The position numbers were made by a program, and so were the translations under genes. Below, one piece after another: positions 8,660-17,632 of a stretch of DNA of 64,000 nt. The stretch is from assembly GCF_001425625.1 (NCBI RefSeq), contig NZ_LMCP01000018.1, positions 1 to 64,000 on the forward strand, in the 5' to 3' direction. Source of the stretch: Mesorhizobium sp. Root102. Its GTDB lineage: Bacteria > Pseudomonadota > Alphaproteobacteria > Rhizobiales > Rhizobiaceae. The notes below the pieces were generated by a model. The model was not told the origin of the DNA. It made no database searches and worked only from the letters and a program-made list of their open reading frames with translations. How positions within the stretch are numbered: the first letter of the stretch is position 1; every line of letters begins with the position of its first letter.

Positions 8660-9992
8660 ACGCCGTTTGCATCCGCAGCCGCAGAATGGTGAGCAGGCTG
8701 AAGCCTCGCACCAGCAGGAAGACGTGTAGCGCCGCCCACAGACCATTGTTGCCGAAAGCGGGCGCCAAAGTGAGCAGCGCGGCGCTGAAGGCGAGGAACG
8801 ACAAAAGCATCATGTTGCGCATATCGCGCGACCAAGTGGCGCCGATGAAGACGCCATCCATCTGGAACGCCAGCACACCGCTCAGCGCGGTGAATGCCGC
8901 CCACGGCAGGTAGATGTCGGCCACCGAGCGGACCTCCTGCGACGTCGTCACGAGGGCGACCAGACCGGCGCCGCCCAGCAGCAGCACGAGGGTGGCGGCG
9001 CCCGCCAGCCCAAAACCCCAGAACAGCGTCAGCCGTATCGCCTGCCGGAACGGTGCGGCGGCACGCGCACCGACGGCACGGCCCGCCAGCTGTTCGGCGG
9101 CGGTGGCGAAGCCGTCGAGGAAATAGCCGGCGACGAGAAAGAAATTCATCAGCACGGCGTTGGCGGCCAGCGTCACCGTGCCGAACTGCGCGCCCTGGCG
9201 GGTGAACAGCGCGAAGGCGGCGAGCAGCGAGAACGAGCGGATCATGATGTCGCGGTTGAGCGACAGCATGCGCAGGAAGGCGGCCATGTCGAGCAGCCTA
9301 TGGCGCGGCAAGGACGGGGCCGCCCGGAACCGGCGGATCACGATCGCCAGGCCGAGCAGCATGGCAAGGAATTCGCCGGTGACGGTTGCCCAGGCGACGC
9401 CGGCGACGCCCCAGCCAAGCTTTAGGCCAAGCAGAAAGCAGAGCGCGATGTTGATGCCGTTCAGCACCAGCTGCAGCATCAGCCCGAGCCCGCCCTCGCC
9501 GCGCCCCAGAACGTAGCCAAGGATGGCGTAGTTGATCAGCGAAAAGGGTGCAGCGAGCAGCCTGATCCTGATGTAGACGCCCATAGCCTCGCTGACGCGC
9601 GGTTCGGCGCCCATGAACTTCTGCCCGGCAATGGCGACCAGCGGCGCAAGCGCCGCGAGCACGATGCCGGCGACGACCGCGATCAGCACGGCGCGCCAGA
9701 ACACCGCCTGTTCCTCCAGGGCGTCGCCGCGCCCGAACGCTTGGGCGACGAGCCCGGTGGTGCCTGAGCGCAGGAAATTGAAGGTGGTGAAGACGACGTC
9801 GAAGATCAGTGCCCCCGCCGCCAGGCCGCCGAGCAGGGCGGCATCGCCGAACTGGCCAACGACAGCCGTATCGACCAGGCCGAGCATCGGCGTCGTCAGA
9901 TAGGCAAGCGTCATCGGCACCGCGATGGTGAGCACGGAACGGTTGGTGACGACAAAGGATCTGGCGTCGGCTGGGATTGCACCCTTGTTCAA
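8652..9992 (-). CDS. MATE-family multidrug/Na+ efflux transporter (DinF/NorM type)
   Basis: This is a polytopic inner-membrane protein with about 12 hydrophobic helices. The opening segment VLTIAVPMTLAYLTTPMLGL followed by VDTAVVGQFG is the signature first helix of MATE exporters of the DinF-like branch, which expel cationic compounds in exchange for H+ or Na+. The start is uncertain. A TTG at 9992 gives 446 residues, the family's usual length. The frame extends to 10127 with an ATG at 10070, but those extra residues are not MATE-like and have no good SD. It is divergent from the deacetylase-like gene and convergent with pyrD. Confidence 0.88.
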   Translation of the reverse strand: MNKGAIPADARSFVVTNRSVLTIAVPMTLAYLTTPMLGLVDTAVVGQFGDAALLGGLAAGALIFDVVFTTFNFLRSGTTGLVAQAFGRGDALEEQAVFWRAVLIAVVAGIVLAALAPLVAIAGQKFMGAEPRVSEAMGVYIRIRLLAAPFSLINYAILGYVLGRGEGGLGLMLQLVLNGINIALCFLLGLKLGWGVAGVAWATVTGEFLAMLLGLAIVIRRFRAAPSLPRHRLLDMAAFLRMLSLNRDIMIRSFSLLAAFALFTRQGAQFGTVTLAANAVLMNFFLVAGYFLDGFATAAEQLAGRAVGARAAAPFRQAIRLTLFWGFGLAGAATLVLLLGGAGLVALVTTSQEVRSVADIYLPWAAFTALSGVLAFQMDGVFIGATWSRDMRNMMLLSFLAFSAALLTLAPAFGNNGLWAALHVFLLVRGFSLLTILRLRMQTAFS

Positions 9993-10125
9993 AGGATTGC
10001 TGCCTTGCTGTTTGCGGCTTGATCGAACAGCCGGTGTGCCCCATTTTCCGGCCACCGCGCAATCACTCATCCCGTGACGGCCAACCGAAATCCCCGGTCT
10101 GGCGCGAGGCCGTCGGATCCAGTTC

Positions 10126-11031
10126 ATGCCCTTGCAGATCGTCCATCATCCCGACTACGACGCCGGCTTCCCCACCAACCATCGCTTTCCGATGAGCAAA
10201 TATCCGCTGCTGATGGACGCGTTGCGCGCACGCGGACTTGCCGGGCCCGACACGCTCAACACCGCCGAGCCGGCGCCGGCGTCATGGCTGAGCCTTGCCC
10301 ATGCGGCGGACTATGTCGACCAGGTCATCAGCTGCTGCGTGCCCGAAAGGATCGAGCGAGAGATCGGTTTTCCGATCGAGCCCCGCGTCTCGCTGCGCGC
10401 GCAGTTTGCCACCGGCGGCACGGTGCTGGCGGCGCGGCTTGCCTTGCGCCACGGCATTGCGTGCAACACCGCCGGCGGCAGCCATCATGCCCGGCGCGCG
10501 CAAGGTGCGGGCTTCTGCACCTTCAACGATGTCGCCGTCGCCGCGCTGGTCTTGCTCGCGGAAGGCTCGGCACAAAACATCCTGGTCGTCGATCTCGACG
10601 TGCATCAGGGCGACGGCACGGCGGATATTCTCGCTGATGATCCGCGCGTGTTCACCTTTTCCATGCATGGCGACCGCAACTACCCCGTGCGCAAGATCGC
10701 CTCCGACCTCGATGTCGCGCTGCCCGATGGCACGGTTGACGCCGCTTACATGGAGAGGCTCGCCGCGATCCTGCCGGACCTGTCCGCCCAAGCCCATTGG
10801 GACATCGTGTTCTACAATGCCGGCGTCGACGTCCATGCCGAGGACCGGCTTGGCAGGCTCTCACTATCGGATGACGGCCTGCGCACCCGCGACGAAACGG
10901 TCATCCGCCACTTTCGCACGCAGGGCATTCCGGTCTGCGGCGTCATCGGCGGTGGTTATTCCACGGACGTGCCCGCGCTTGCCGCGCGCCATGCCATCCT
11001 GTTCGAGGTGGCCTCGGGCCACGCCCGATAG
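10126..11031 (+). CDS. histone-deacetylase-like (class I/II HDAC family) amidohydrolase
   Basis: The 301-residue zinc hydrolase belongs to the HDAC/AcuC/acetylpolyamine amidohydrolase superfamily. Visible catalytic motifs include AGGSHHARRAQGAGFC (the tandem histidines and substrate pocket), VVDLDVHQGDGTADI (zinc ligands Asp and His), FYNAGVDVHAEDRLG (second zinc Asp) and IGGGYSTD. Bacterial members remove acetyl groups from small amines or from lysines such as those of acetyl-CoA synthetase. The substrate here cannot be assigned, and no acs gene lies next to it. Confidence 0.87.
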   Translation: MPLQIVHHPDYDAGFPTNHRFPMSKYPLLMDALRARGLAGPDTLNTAEPAPASWLSLAHAADYVDQVISCCVPERIEREIGFPIEPRVSLRAQFATGGTVLAARLALRHGIACNTAGGSHHARRAQGAGFCTFNDVAVAALVLLAEGSAQNILVVDLDVHQGDGTADILADDPRVFTFSMHGDRNYPVRKIASDLDVALPDGTVDAAYMERLAAILPDLSAQAHWDIVFYNAGVDVHAEDRLGRLSLSDDGLRTRDETVIRHFRTQGIPVCGVIGGGYSTDVPALAARHAILFEVASGHAR

Positions 11032-11295
11032 CTACTTGCGGTAGTTGGCGATCCTGAGCAGGATGAAAGCCGGCACGACGATGGCCGCGCCCAGCAAGAT
11101 ATAGCCAAGGAAACGGTCGATGGCGTGGAAGCCCAGATTCCACAGGTCAATGAAGAACTTCTGGATGCCGTAGAACACATCCATCGGCGACCAGCCGAAG
11201 GCATTCATGACCAGGCCGACGAGGAAAGACACGACCAGCAGTTTCAGGATCACCTTGAGCGGCGAGTCGCCGAGAAAGCGCGTCAGTGCGGACAA
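11032..11295 (-). CDS. DUF6460-type small membrane protein
   Basis: The 87-residue protein begins LSALTRFLGDSPLKVILKLL and has two membrane segments (about 15-35 and 58-80, GYILLGAAIVVPAFILLRIA) with SPMDVFYGIQKFF between them. I recognise this pattern from short Rhizobiales membrane proteins assigned to DUF6460; the function is unknown. I choose the TTG at 11295 because GGAG lies seven bases upstream and the family begins there. The frame continues to 11445 without homology. The stop codon abuts the convergent HDAC-like gene. Confidence 0.7.
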   Translation of the reverse strand: MSALTRFLGDSPLKVILKLLVVSFLVGLVMNAFGWSPMDVFYGIQKFFIDLWNLGFHAIDRFLGYILLGAAIVVPAFILLRIANYRK

Positions 11296-11542
11296 GGCCC
11301 GTCTCCAGATTGAGGTACCCAGACTCGAGGGCGACGGCCCAGACATACGCACTTGGGTTGCCGGCTTCAAGCCGACAGTTTGCTGGATGCCGAAGGCCTC
11401 CACCGAGCGATTGCATGGCGTGGCCACAAGCAGGCCCAAGCGCATAGCGGACCGCGGGCCGACGACCGCGGCCGATCCCGCTGGCTTATCTGTTTTCTAA
11501 CCAATTGCCGCTATTTCCAATCGAATAGCGGGAGCAAGGCTT

Positions 11543-12571
11543 TTGGTGGAGACGGAGAAAAACACCGCGCGACGCGCCGTCATGCTGTCGGTGGTCGTCC
11601 CATGCTACAATGAGCTGGGCGGGGTGGCCGAACTGCATCGGCGGGTGACGGCCGCATGCCTGGAACAGGGTCCTTCCTACGAGATCGTCCTTGTCATCGA
11701 TGGCGCGACGGACGGCACGCGCGAGGCCATTTTCCAGCTGGCCGAAAAGGACGACCATATCGTCGCTATCGATCTTGCCCGCAATTACGGCCACCAGATC
11801 GCGTTGAGCGCGGGGCTCGAATTCTGTCGCGGCCAGCGCATTCTCATTCTCGATGCCGATCTGCAGGATCCGCCTGAGCTGCTCGGCGCGATGATGACGA
11901 AGATGAACGAAGGCTTCGATGTCGTTTACGGCCAGAGGCTGACGCGCGACGGCGAAAGCTGGTTCAAGCTCGCTTCCGCCTCGATGTTCTACCGCTTGCT
12001 GCGCCGGCTGGTCGATGTCGACATAGCCCCGAATACCGGTGATTTCCGGCTGATGAGCCGCCGCGCGCTCGACCATCTGAACGAGATGCCCGAACGCTAC
12101 AGGTTCATTCGCGGCATGGTGAGCTGGATCGGGCTGAAACAGGTGGCTCTCCCCTATGAACGGCACCGGCGCTTTGCCGGCACCACGCACTATCCCCTGA
12201 AGAAAATGGTTCTTCTGGCGGTCGATGCGATGACCAGCTTCTCCATCGTACCCTTGCGGTTCGCCTCGCTGCTCGGAATGACGTTCGGGCTTCTGGGGCT
12301 GGTCGTGCTCGGCTACACCCTGTTCGAGTGGTCGGTCGGAAACGTGTTGCCCGGCTGGACCAGCCTTGCCGCGATCGTGCTGATCCTCGGCAGCGTCCAG
12401 CTTATGGTGCTTGGCATCTTCGGCGAGTATCTCGGGCGCATGTACATGGAGACAAAGCGGCGGCCGCTCTACTTCGTCAACGAGATCGTTTCGCGCAGCC
12501 AGGCAACCGGGGACAAGGAACTGCCCGTCCATCGCCTGCAGGAGATGGCAAAGAGGGCCGCGCGTGGTTGA
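11543..12571 (+). CDS. family 2 glycosyltransferase, GtrB/dolichol-phosphate mannosyltransferase type
   Basis: This 342-residue inner-membrane glycosyltransferase transfers a sugar from a nucleotide donor onto undecaprenyl phosphate. A GT-A domain fills residues 1 to about 230: LSVVVPCYNELGG, IDGATDGT, and the metal-binding ILDADLQDPPEL. Two C-terminal membrane helices follow (about 235-260 and 270-300), the typical GtrB/DPM1-type layout. It starts at TTG 11543 or GTG 11546 behind GGGAGCAAGG. It heads a co-directional cassette with a GtrA flippase-like gene and a polytopic membrane protein, matching the three-gene logic of O-antigen glucosylation clusters. The sugar is unknown. Confidence 0.87.
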   Translation: MVETEKNTARRAVMLSVVVPCYNELGGVAELHRRVTAACLEQGPSYEIVLVIDGATDGTREAIFQLAEKDDHIVAIDLARNYGHQIALSAGLEFCRGQRILILDADLQDPPELLGAMMTKMNEGFDVVYGQRLTRDGESWFKLASASMFYRLLRRLVDVDIAPNTGDFRLMSRRALDHLNEMPERYRFIRGMVSWIGLKQVALPYERHRRFAGTTHYPLKKMVLLAVDAMTSFSIVPLRFASLLGMTFGLLGLVVLGYTLFEWSVGNVLPGWTSLAAIVLILGSVQLMVLGIFGEYLGRMYMETKRRPLYFVNEIVSRSQATGDKELPVHRLQEMAKRAARG

Positions 12572-12603
12572 GGCGAAGGTCGACCGGGCGTAGCGGGAAC
12601 GGC

Positions 12604-13047
12604 ATGGGCAGGATGCGATCGGCTCTTCCGTCTGATTTCTCGCGGATGCTGCGATTTGGTGCCGTCGGGCTCCTCAACACGGCGCTCGGATATACGCTCA
12701 TTCTGGCAGGGCTGGCGCTGGGCCTCGGCGATATCGCCTCCAACGCGGCGGGCTATGCCGCCGGCCTCACCCTCGGTTTCTTCCTCAACCGCCAATGGAC
12801 GTTCAGCCGTGCCGGTGGCTTTCGCCCAGGCGCGATCGTGCGATACGCGATCACCTTCCTTATCGCCTACGGTGCCAACCTGGGCGTCGTGGTCACCGCC
12901 ATGTCTGCCGGCTACATCGAAAACCCGTTTGTCCATCTGGCGGGAAACTGCCTTTACTCGGTCATCTTCTATGTCGGCTCGGCTCGTTTCGTGTTCGTCG
13001 GCGGCCCCGATGATCCCGATTCCTTGACCGGAATGAACGCGAAGTGA
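12604..13047 (+). CDS. GtrA-family membrane protein (putative polyprenyl-linked glucose flippase)
   Basis: The 147-residue protein has four membrane segments. The opening RMLRFGAVGLLNTALGYTLI and the block AGYAAGLTLGFFLNRQWTF followed by S are the GtrA family signature. GtrA proteins are thought to flip bactoprenol-linked sugars across the inner membrane. It lies 32 bases after the GtrB-like gene, and its stop overlaps the GTG upstream of the next gene (GTGA), so all three genes are probably one operon. Confidence 0.85.
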   Translation: MGRMRSALPSDFSRMLRFGAVGLLNTALGYTLILAGLALGLGDIASNAAGYAAGLTLGFFLNRQWTFSRAGGFRPGAIVRYAITFLIAYGANLGVVVTAMSAGYIENPFVHLAGNCLYSVIFYVGSARFVFVGGPDDPDSLTGMNAK

Positions 13048-13061
13048 CCTGGAGCCGCGAC

Positions 13062-14552
13062 ATGAACCAGACCGAGGCAATCTTGACGGCCACGCTGTCG
13101 ATCGAGGACGCACAGCGCACCCGGCTGGTCTTCTGCCTGCTCGCGGCCTTGGCGATGGCGGGGGCACTGGCTGCCCAGGCCGGTGCCACCCTGCAGGATC
13201 CCGACAGCTGGTGGCAAGTCAAGGTCGGGTTGGATTTCCTGGCAAACCGGACATTTCCGACGGTCGACCCTTATTCCTACACGTTTGCCGGTCAGCCATG
13301 GATTGCCAAGGAATGGCTGGGGCAGGTTCTGCTGGCTCTTGCCTACCGGACAGGAGGCTGGAACGGGGTGGTCACTGTGATCATCACCTCGATTTCCCTG
13401 ACGGTTTTCCTGATGGGGTGGTTTCTCAGCGCATGGCTGAAGCCGATCCTGGCGATTACACTGGCCTTCGCTGCGGTGTTCCTGATTAACCCGATCTTCA
13501 CGGCGCGTCCGCATGTCTTCACATTCCCGATCATCGTCATCTCGACGGAGATGCTCTTTCGTGCGGCACGGGAAGAACGGGCGCCGCCCTGGTGGCTGCT
13601 CCTGCTGGTCGTGTTGTGGGCGAACCTGCACGCCACCTTCACCTTGAGCTTCGTCATCGCGGCGTTCGCCGGTCTCGATCTGCTGGCGCGCACCGGCCTG
13701 TCAAAACCCGCCGTCCTGGCGAAATGGGTCGCATTCGGTCTGCTTTGCCCGCTGGTGAGCCTGATCCACCCCTATGGCGTCCAGGCCATCCTGGCGACCC
13801 TGACCGTGGCCTACGGCAATGAGGCTGTGCCGCTGATCATGGAATGGAAAGCGTTCAGTCAGCAGGACTACCCCGTCCAGGAAGTTGCGATGCTGCTGGC
13901 GCTTTTCGCGCTTCTGGTGTCACGGTTGCGAATTGGCTGGGCCAAGGCGCTGTTCGTCGTCTTCACCTTGCATGTCTATCTCGCCCATCTGCGTTTCATG
14001 TATCTGTTCTTCCTGCTGGTCCCCTTGGTGATCGCGGTCGAGGTCGCGCTGCAATACCCCTCACTTTCAGCCATCGCATGGCTGGCGGAAAAGCGCGACG
14101 GACCGGAAAAATTCTTCGCCAGGCGGTTCTACGCGATCTGCGGCGCGGCGGTCGTTTTGGTGATCGGCGCGGTCGCCGTGCTCGGCAGCGCCTATCAGGT
14201 CGCTCCGAGCCCGAAGACATCGGCCAGCGGGGCGCTGGCGTTCGCCGAAAGCCATCATCTGTCCGGCAATGTGCTGAATTCCTACAATTTCGGCGGCACG
14301 CTGATCTTCCACGGGATCAAGACCTATATCGATGGACGGACGGACCAGCTGTTTCTGGGCGGTTTCACAAAAACCGATGACGAGACGGGGCACAGCGACG
14401 GCAAACCGCTCCTCGAAGCCCGGCTGAAGAAATACGCAATCGGCTGGGCGCTGCTGTCGGCCGGCGACAGCCGCATCCCCTTCTTCGACCAGTTGGGCTG
14501 GAAGCGGGCCTATGCGGACGACTACGCGGTGATCTACCTCCCCGGCGCCTGA
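13062..14552 (+). CDS. polytopic membrane protein, putative membrane glycosyltransferase (GtrC-like role)
   Basis: The 496-residue protein has about 10 hydrophobic helices. A conserved-looking luminal loop after TM1 (DPDSWWQVKVGLDFLANRTF, then VDPYSYTFAGQPWIAKEWLG) is rich in acidic and tryptophan residues, as expected of GT-C type glycosyltransferases. A C-terminal soluble part (GTLIFHGIKTYIDGRTDQLF) follows. The ATG at 13062 has GGAG seven bases upstream; a GTG at 13044 overlapping the GtrA stop is an alternative start. By position it could be the enzyme that uses the sugar made and flipped by the two preceding genes. That role is inferred from context. Confidence 0.68.
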   Translation: MNQTEAILTATLSIEDAQRTRLVFCLLAALAMAGALAAQAGATLQDPDSWWQVKVGLDFLANRTFPTVDPYSYTFAGQPWIAKEWLGQVLLALAYRTGGWNGVVTVIITSISLTVFLMGWFLSAWLKPILAITLAFAAVFLINPIFTARPHVFTFPIIVISTEMLFRAAREERAPPWWLLLLVVLWANLHATFTLSFVIAAFAGLDLLARTGLSKPAVLAKWVAFGLLCPLVSLIHPYGVQAILATLTVAYGNEAVPLIMEWKAFSQQDYPVQEVAMLLALFALLVSRLRIGWAKALFVVFTLHVYLAHLRFMYLFFLLVPLVIAVEVALQYPSLSAIAWLAEKRDGPEKFFARRFYAICGAAVVLVIGAVAVLGSAYQVAPSPKTSASGALAFAESHHLSGNVLNSYNFGGTLIFHGIKTYIDGRTDQLFLGGFTKTDDETGHSDGKPLLEARLKKYAIGWALLSAGDSRIPFFDQLGWKRAYADDYAVIYLPGA

Positions 14553-14626
14553 TCCTGCCTGGCGCAGGCACGGGCGCCGCTTTGACGATTGCCCGAAGCC
14601 GGGCCATCATGGTATCGAGGGCTCAC

Positions 14627-14700
14627 GCGGGTATGATGTAATGGTAGCTTGTCAGCTTCCCAAGCTGAACGCGCGGGTTCGATTCCCGCTACCCGCTCCA
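14627..14700 (+). tRNA. tRNA-Gly (anticodon CCC)
   Basis: A complete cloverleaf can be drawn. The acceptor arm GCGGGTA pairs with TACCCGC. The anticodon stem TCAGC/GCTGA encloses the loop TTCCCAA, giving anticodon CCC. The T arm GCGGG-TTCGATT-CCCGC is canonical. The discriminator is T and the CCA end is encoded (14698-14700). Confidence 0.96.
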
Positions 14701-14702
14701 GC

Positions 14703-14939
14703 TTAAGGCGCTAGAGACATTTCAGCGCCTGCCTGTTCGTCGAACAAAACCGAGCAGCCTCGCGCAAGCGCTACCGTTGCGAGGGCGTTTGCTACTACGT
14801 CATCCGACGAGACGAAATCGCCGGTCAGTACCCGCAATTCTTCCACGCTTTCAGCCATGGACACGAAATTCCCGACCGATCGATCGTGCTTGCAGGCCTC
14901 GACCACGTAAAGCAGATCGATGATTTCGAAGCTGCGCAT
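14703..14939 (-). CDS. small hypothetical protein next to tRNA-Gly
   Basis: The 78-residue protein begins MRSFEIIDLLYVVEACKHDR. The ATG at 14939 has a GGAGG SD six bases upstream, which is the main evidence that it is real. It is acidic and helical, with no membrane segment or motif I recognise. The frame extends to 14978 without support. Its stop lies three bases from the 3' end of the oppositely oriented tRNA gene. Confidence 0.5.
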   Translation of the reverse strand: MRSFEIIDLLYVVEACKHDRSVGNFVSMAESVEELRVLTGDFVSSDDVVANALATVALARGCSVLFDEQAGAEMSLAP

Positions 14940-15136
14940 GTTCAGCCTCCAGAAGAAAATCGTCCCTTGCAAGATCATGAACGCATCGGCAGGAAATAAT
15001 GTTCCCGGCTCGCTTTCGCTAGCCTCTGCCTGGCGGCTCTTTCATGTACTTTGCGCGCCCCGTCGGCTGATTTCACCCTCGCGGCGGAGTCGATCGACGT
15101 ATCTTGCCAGGCAGACGGCCCTACCCGAGCCAGCCC

Positions 15137-16126
15137 TCATCCCACTTCCCTCAGAATGAAATCATGCAGCATCTTGGCGGCCGGCGACAACACGCGGTTC
15201 TTTACCGTGATCAGGCTGTAGGGCCTGACCTCGATGTCGAATTCGGTCTGGACGACGTCGATGGCGCCGGCCAGCCCGTCGGGATTCTGGATGAATTTCG
15301 CCACCTGCACCGAGACCGGCGCAATGGCATCGGACTGCGCGACCATGACCAGCGTCAGGAGCAGCGAGCTGGTGTTGAGGATGCGGTCCGGCAGAGCGAT
15401 GTTGCGGTTGAGGAAATTGCTCTCCATCGCCTGGCGCAAGGGCGAGCCGCCCGACTGGAAGACCCAGTCATAGGCGGCGGTCTCTTCCAGCCGCACCGCC
15501 TTGCCCTTGGTGAGCGGATGCCCCCGTCGCACGATCAGGCAGGCCTTCTCGACGCCGATGACGCGCGACTCGAACAGCCGCGGATTGAGATCGTCGGGGA
15601 TGCGCGCGATGATGAAATCATGGCGCGTGGCGATCAGCTCGCGCGCCAGCACGTTGGAGGTCTCGACCTGCATGGTGATCTCGATGCGCGGATAGATGCG
15701 GCGAATCTCGCGAATTGCCGGCACCGCCAGTTCGATCGCCGGCGCCGTCACCGCACCCAGGAACACCGAACCGCCCTTGCCCGCCTTTAGTTCGGAAATT
15801 TCGCGGTCGACCTCGCGCATCTCCAGCAGGATCGAGCGCGCGCGCCTGGCCAGTGCCTTGCCGTAGGGTGTCAACGTGATGCCGCGCGGCAGTCTTTCGC
15901 ACAGCTTGACCTCCAGCACCGCCTCCATCTCGCTGATCATGCGCGAGGCCGCCGGCTGCGAAATGTTCATCACCTGCGCCGCCGCGCTGACTCGGCCATG
16001 GTCGTCGAGCGCGACGATCATGCGCATGTGACGTAGGCTGAGACCGCTGCGCAGCAGAGTTTCGCCATCGCCTGGAATCTCTCTGTAACCATTTGAAACT
16101 GCAGTCGGATTCCCGATTGCCGCCAT
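15137..16126 (-). CDS. gbpR: LysR-family regulator GbpR (regulator of chvE)
   Basis: The 329-residue protein has an N-terminal winged HTH (LSLRHMRMIVALDDHGRVSA, then AQVMNISQPAASRMISEMEA) and a LysR effector domain. The divergent position next to chvE-gguABC and the DHGRVSAAAQVMNISQPAASR helix fit GbpR, which in Agrobacterium controls the sugar-binding protein ChvE in response to monosaccharides. I place the start at the ATG at 16126, with GAGGG upstream, because the residues from an ATG at 16213 do not look like family sequence. It probably autoregulates from the shared 313-base region. Confidence 0.85.
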   Translation of the reverse strand: MAAIGNPTAVSNGYREIPGDGETLLRSGLSLRHMRMIVALDDHGRVSAAAQVMNISQPAASRMISEMEAVLEVKLCERLPRGITLTPYGKALARRARSILLEMREVDREISELKAGKGGSVFLGAVTAPAIELAVPAIREIRRIYPRIEITMQVETSNVLARELIATRHDFIIARIPDDLNPRLFESRVIGVEKACLIVRRGHPLTKGKAVRLEETAAYDWVFQSGGSPLRQAMESNFLNRNIALPDRILNTSSLLLTLVMVAQSDAIAPVSVQVAKFIQNPDGLAGAIDVVQTEFDIEVRPYSLITVKNRVLSPAAKMLHDFILREVG

Positions 16127-16439
16127 CGCTTTCCCTCTCTTCTGCTCGCGGAGGGGCCGGTATGGGATCAGCCCGTCACGTCGCAACACCATATACCAAT
16201 TATGATATAGCAACTATCAAAGATCGCATTTGACAGTTATGGCAAAGAACCCCATTTTTCGCGCGTTCCGAGACGCGACGGTCGCTGACGAGAAAAATCG
16301 TATCGATTGAAATCAGTGCCTCGGGGCCATGGGAGGATACCGGAGATCGATATGACGGCAGCAGTGCCTTGGCGCTTCTGCACGATTGCGCGGCCCGCGA
16401 CCCCCGGGGTGCCGCGTCCATCAACCAGGGAGAGTTACA
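16127..16439. promoter_or_regulatory. 313-base divergent control region, gbpR / chvE
   Basis: An AT-rich patch at about 16190-16235 stands out from the GC-rich surroundings and contains TATACCAATTATGATATA, a plausible LysR-type site. It also contains TTGACA at 16230-16235, which could be a -35 box of chvE, although the -10 is weak (CATTTT 17 bases later). An AGGGAGAG SD at about 16428 precedes the chvE TTG. No small gene was found. Confidence 0.5.
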
Positions 16440-17510
16440 TTGAAAATCATCAAGACACTGGCCGCCGTCGCGGCCCTTGGCATCGCTGCCATGACCTACT
16501 CGGCGCACGCAGCCGACAAGGGTCTTGTCGGCGTGCTGATGCCGACCAAGACCTCGCAGCGCTGGATCAATGACGGCGACGCCGTCAAGTCCCAGCTCGA
16601 GGCTCTCGGCTACACTGTCGACCTGCAATACGCGCAGGACGACATCCCCAACCAGCTCAGCCAGCTGGAAAACGAAATCACGAAGGGCCCGAAGGCGCTG
16701 ATCATCGCCTCGATCGACGGTACCACTTTGTCGGATGCGCTGCAGAAGGCCGCTGATGCGGGCGTCGTCGTCGTCGCCTATGACCGCCTTATCAAGAAGA
16801 CCGCCAATGTCGACTACTACACCACTTTCGACAATTTCGGCGTCGGCGTGATCCAGGCGAATTCCCTGGTCAAGGGCCTCAAGGAGCGTTTCCCGAACAC
16901 CAAGCCGTGGAACGTCGAACTGTTCGGCGGATCGCCGGACGACAACAACGCCTTCTTCTTCTACAACGGTGCGATTTCCGTGCTGCAGCCGCTGATCGAC
17001 GACGGCTCGATCAAGATCAAGTCGGGCCAGATGGGCATGGACAAGGTCGGCACGCTGCGTTGGCTCGCCGCCACCGCCCAGGCGCGCATGGACAATTTGC
17101 TGTCGGCCAACTATTCGGACGGCAGCCGCGTCGATGGCGTGCTGTCGCCCTATGATGGCCTGTCGCGCGGCATCACCGCCTCGCTGCGCGCTGTCGGTTA
17201 CGGCACGGACGCACAGCCCTGGCCGATCGTGACCGGCCAGGATGCCGAAACCGCCTCGGTCAAGCTGATCATCACGGGCGAGCAGTACTCGACCGTGTTC
17301 AAGGACACCCGCGAACTGGCCAAGGCCACTGTCGAGCTCGTCGACAAGGTGCTCTCGGGTGGCAAGCCGGACGGCCTCGATGAAAAGACCTACAACAACG
17401 ACGTCAAGGTCGTTCCTTCGATCCTCTTGACGCCGCATGAGGTCGACAAGTCGAACTACCAGGCACTGGTCGTCGACTCCGGCTACATCAAGGCCGACGA
17501 ACTGAAGTAA
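16440..17510 (+). CDS. chvE: periplasmic multiple-sugar-binding protein ChvE
   Basis: The 356-residue ABC-transporter solute receptor has a signal peptide (IIKTLAAVAALGIAAMTYSA, cleavage after HAA). The mature start DKGLVGVLMPTKTSQRWIND and the block GDAVKSQLEALGYTVDLQYA match ChvE/XylF-type monosaccharide-binding proteins. In Agrobacterium ChvE binds glucose, galactose, arabinose and xylose for uptake, chemotaxis and virulence signalling. The start is TTG 16440 behind AGGGAGAG. The gene is followed by a terminator-like hairpin (17528-17556) and then gguA. It is probably controlled by the divergent gbpR. Confidence 0.93.
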   Translation: MKIIKTLAAVAALGIAAMTYSAHAADKGLVGVLMPTKTSQRWINDGDAVKSQLEALGYTVDLQYAQDDIPNQLSQLENEITKGPKALIIASIDGTTLSDALQKAADAGVVVVAYDRLIKKTANVDYYTTFDNFGVGVIQANSLVKGLKERFPNTKPWNVELFGGSPDDNNAFFFYNGAISVLQPLIDDGSIKIKSGQMGMDKVGTLRWLAATAQARMDNLLSANYSDGSRVDGVLSPYDGLSRGITASLRAVGYGTDAQPWPIVTGQDAETASVKLIITGEQYSTVFKDTRELAKATVELVDKVLSGGKPDGLDEKTYNNDVKVVPSILLTPHEVDKSNYQALVVDSGYIKADELK

Positions 17511-17527
17511 ATTCGGTTACAAAGTCA

Positions 17528-17556
17528 GGGGTCCTGCGCAACGCAGGGCCCCTTTT
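17528..17556 (+). terminator. partial terminator between chvE and gguA
   Basis: GGGG-T-CCTGCG, a CAA loop, then CGCAGG-G-CCCC form a strong stem followed by TTTT. It lies 18 bases after the chvE stop and before gguA. Such hairpins commonly let the receptor gene be expressed above the transporter genes. Confidence 0.75.
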
Positions 17557-17632
17557 CGTTCACCAGCGAGCCCGGTATTGTTACCGACCTCGCCGGCAGT
17601 GTTTGCCGACCTCGCAAGGAGCGGTAGTCCCC

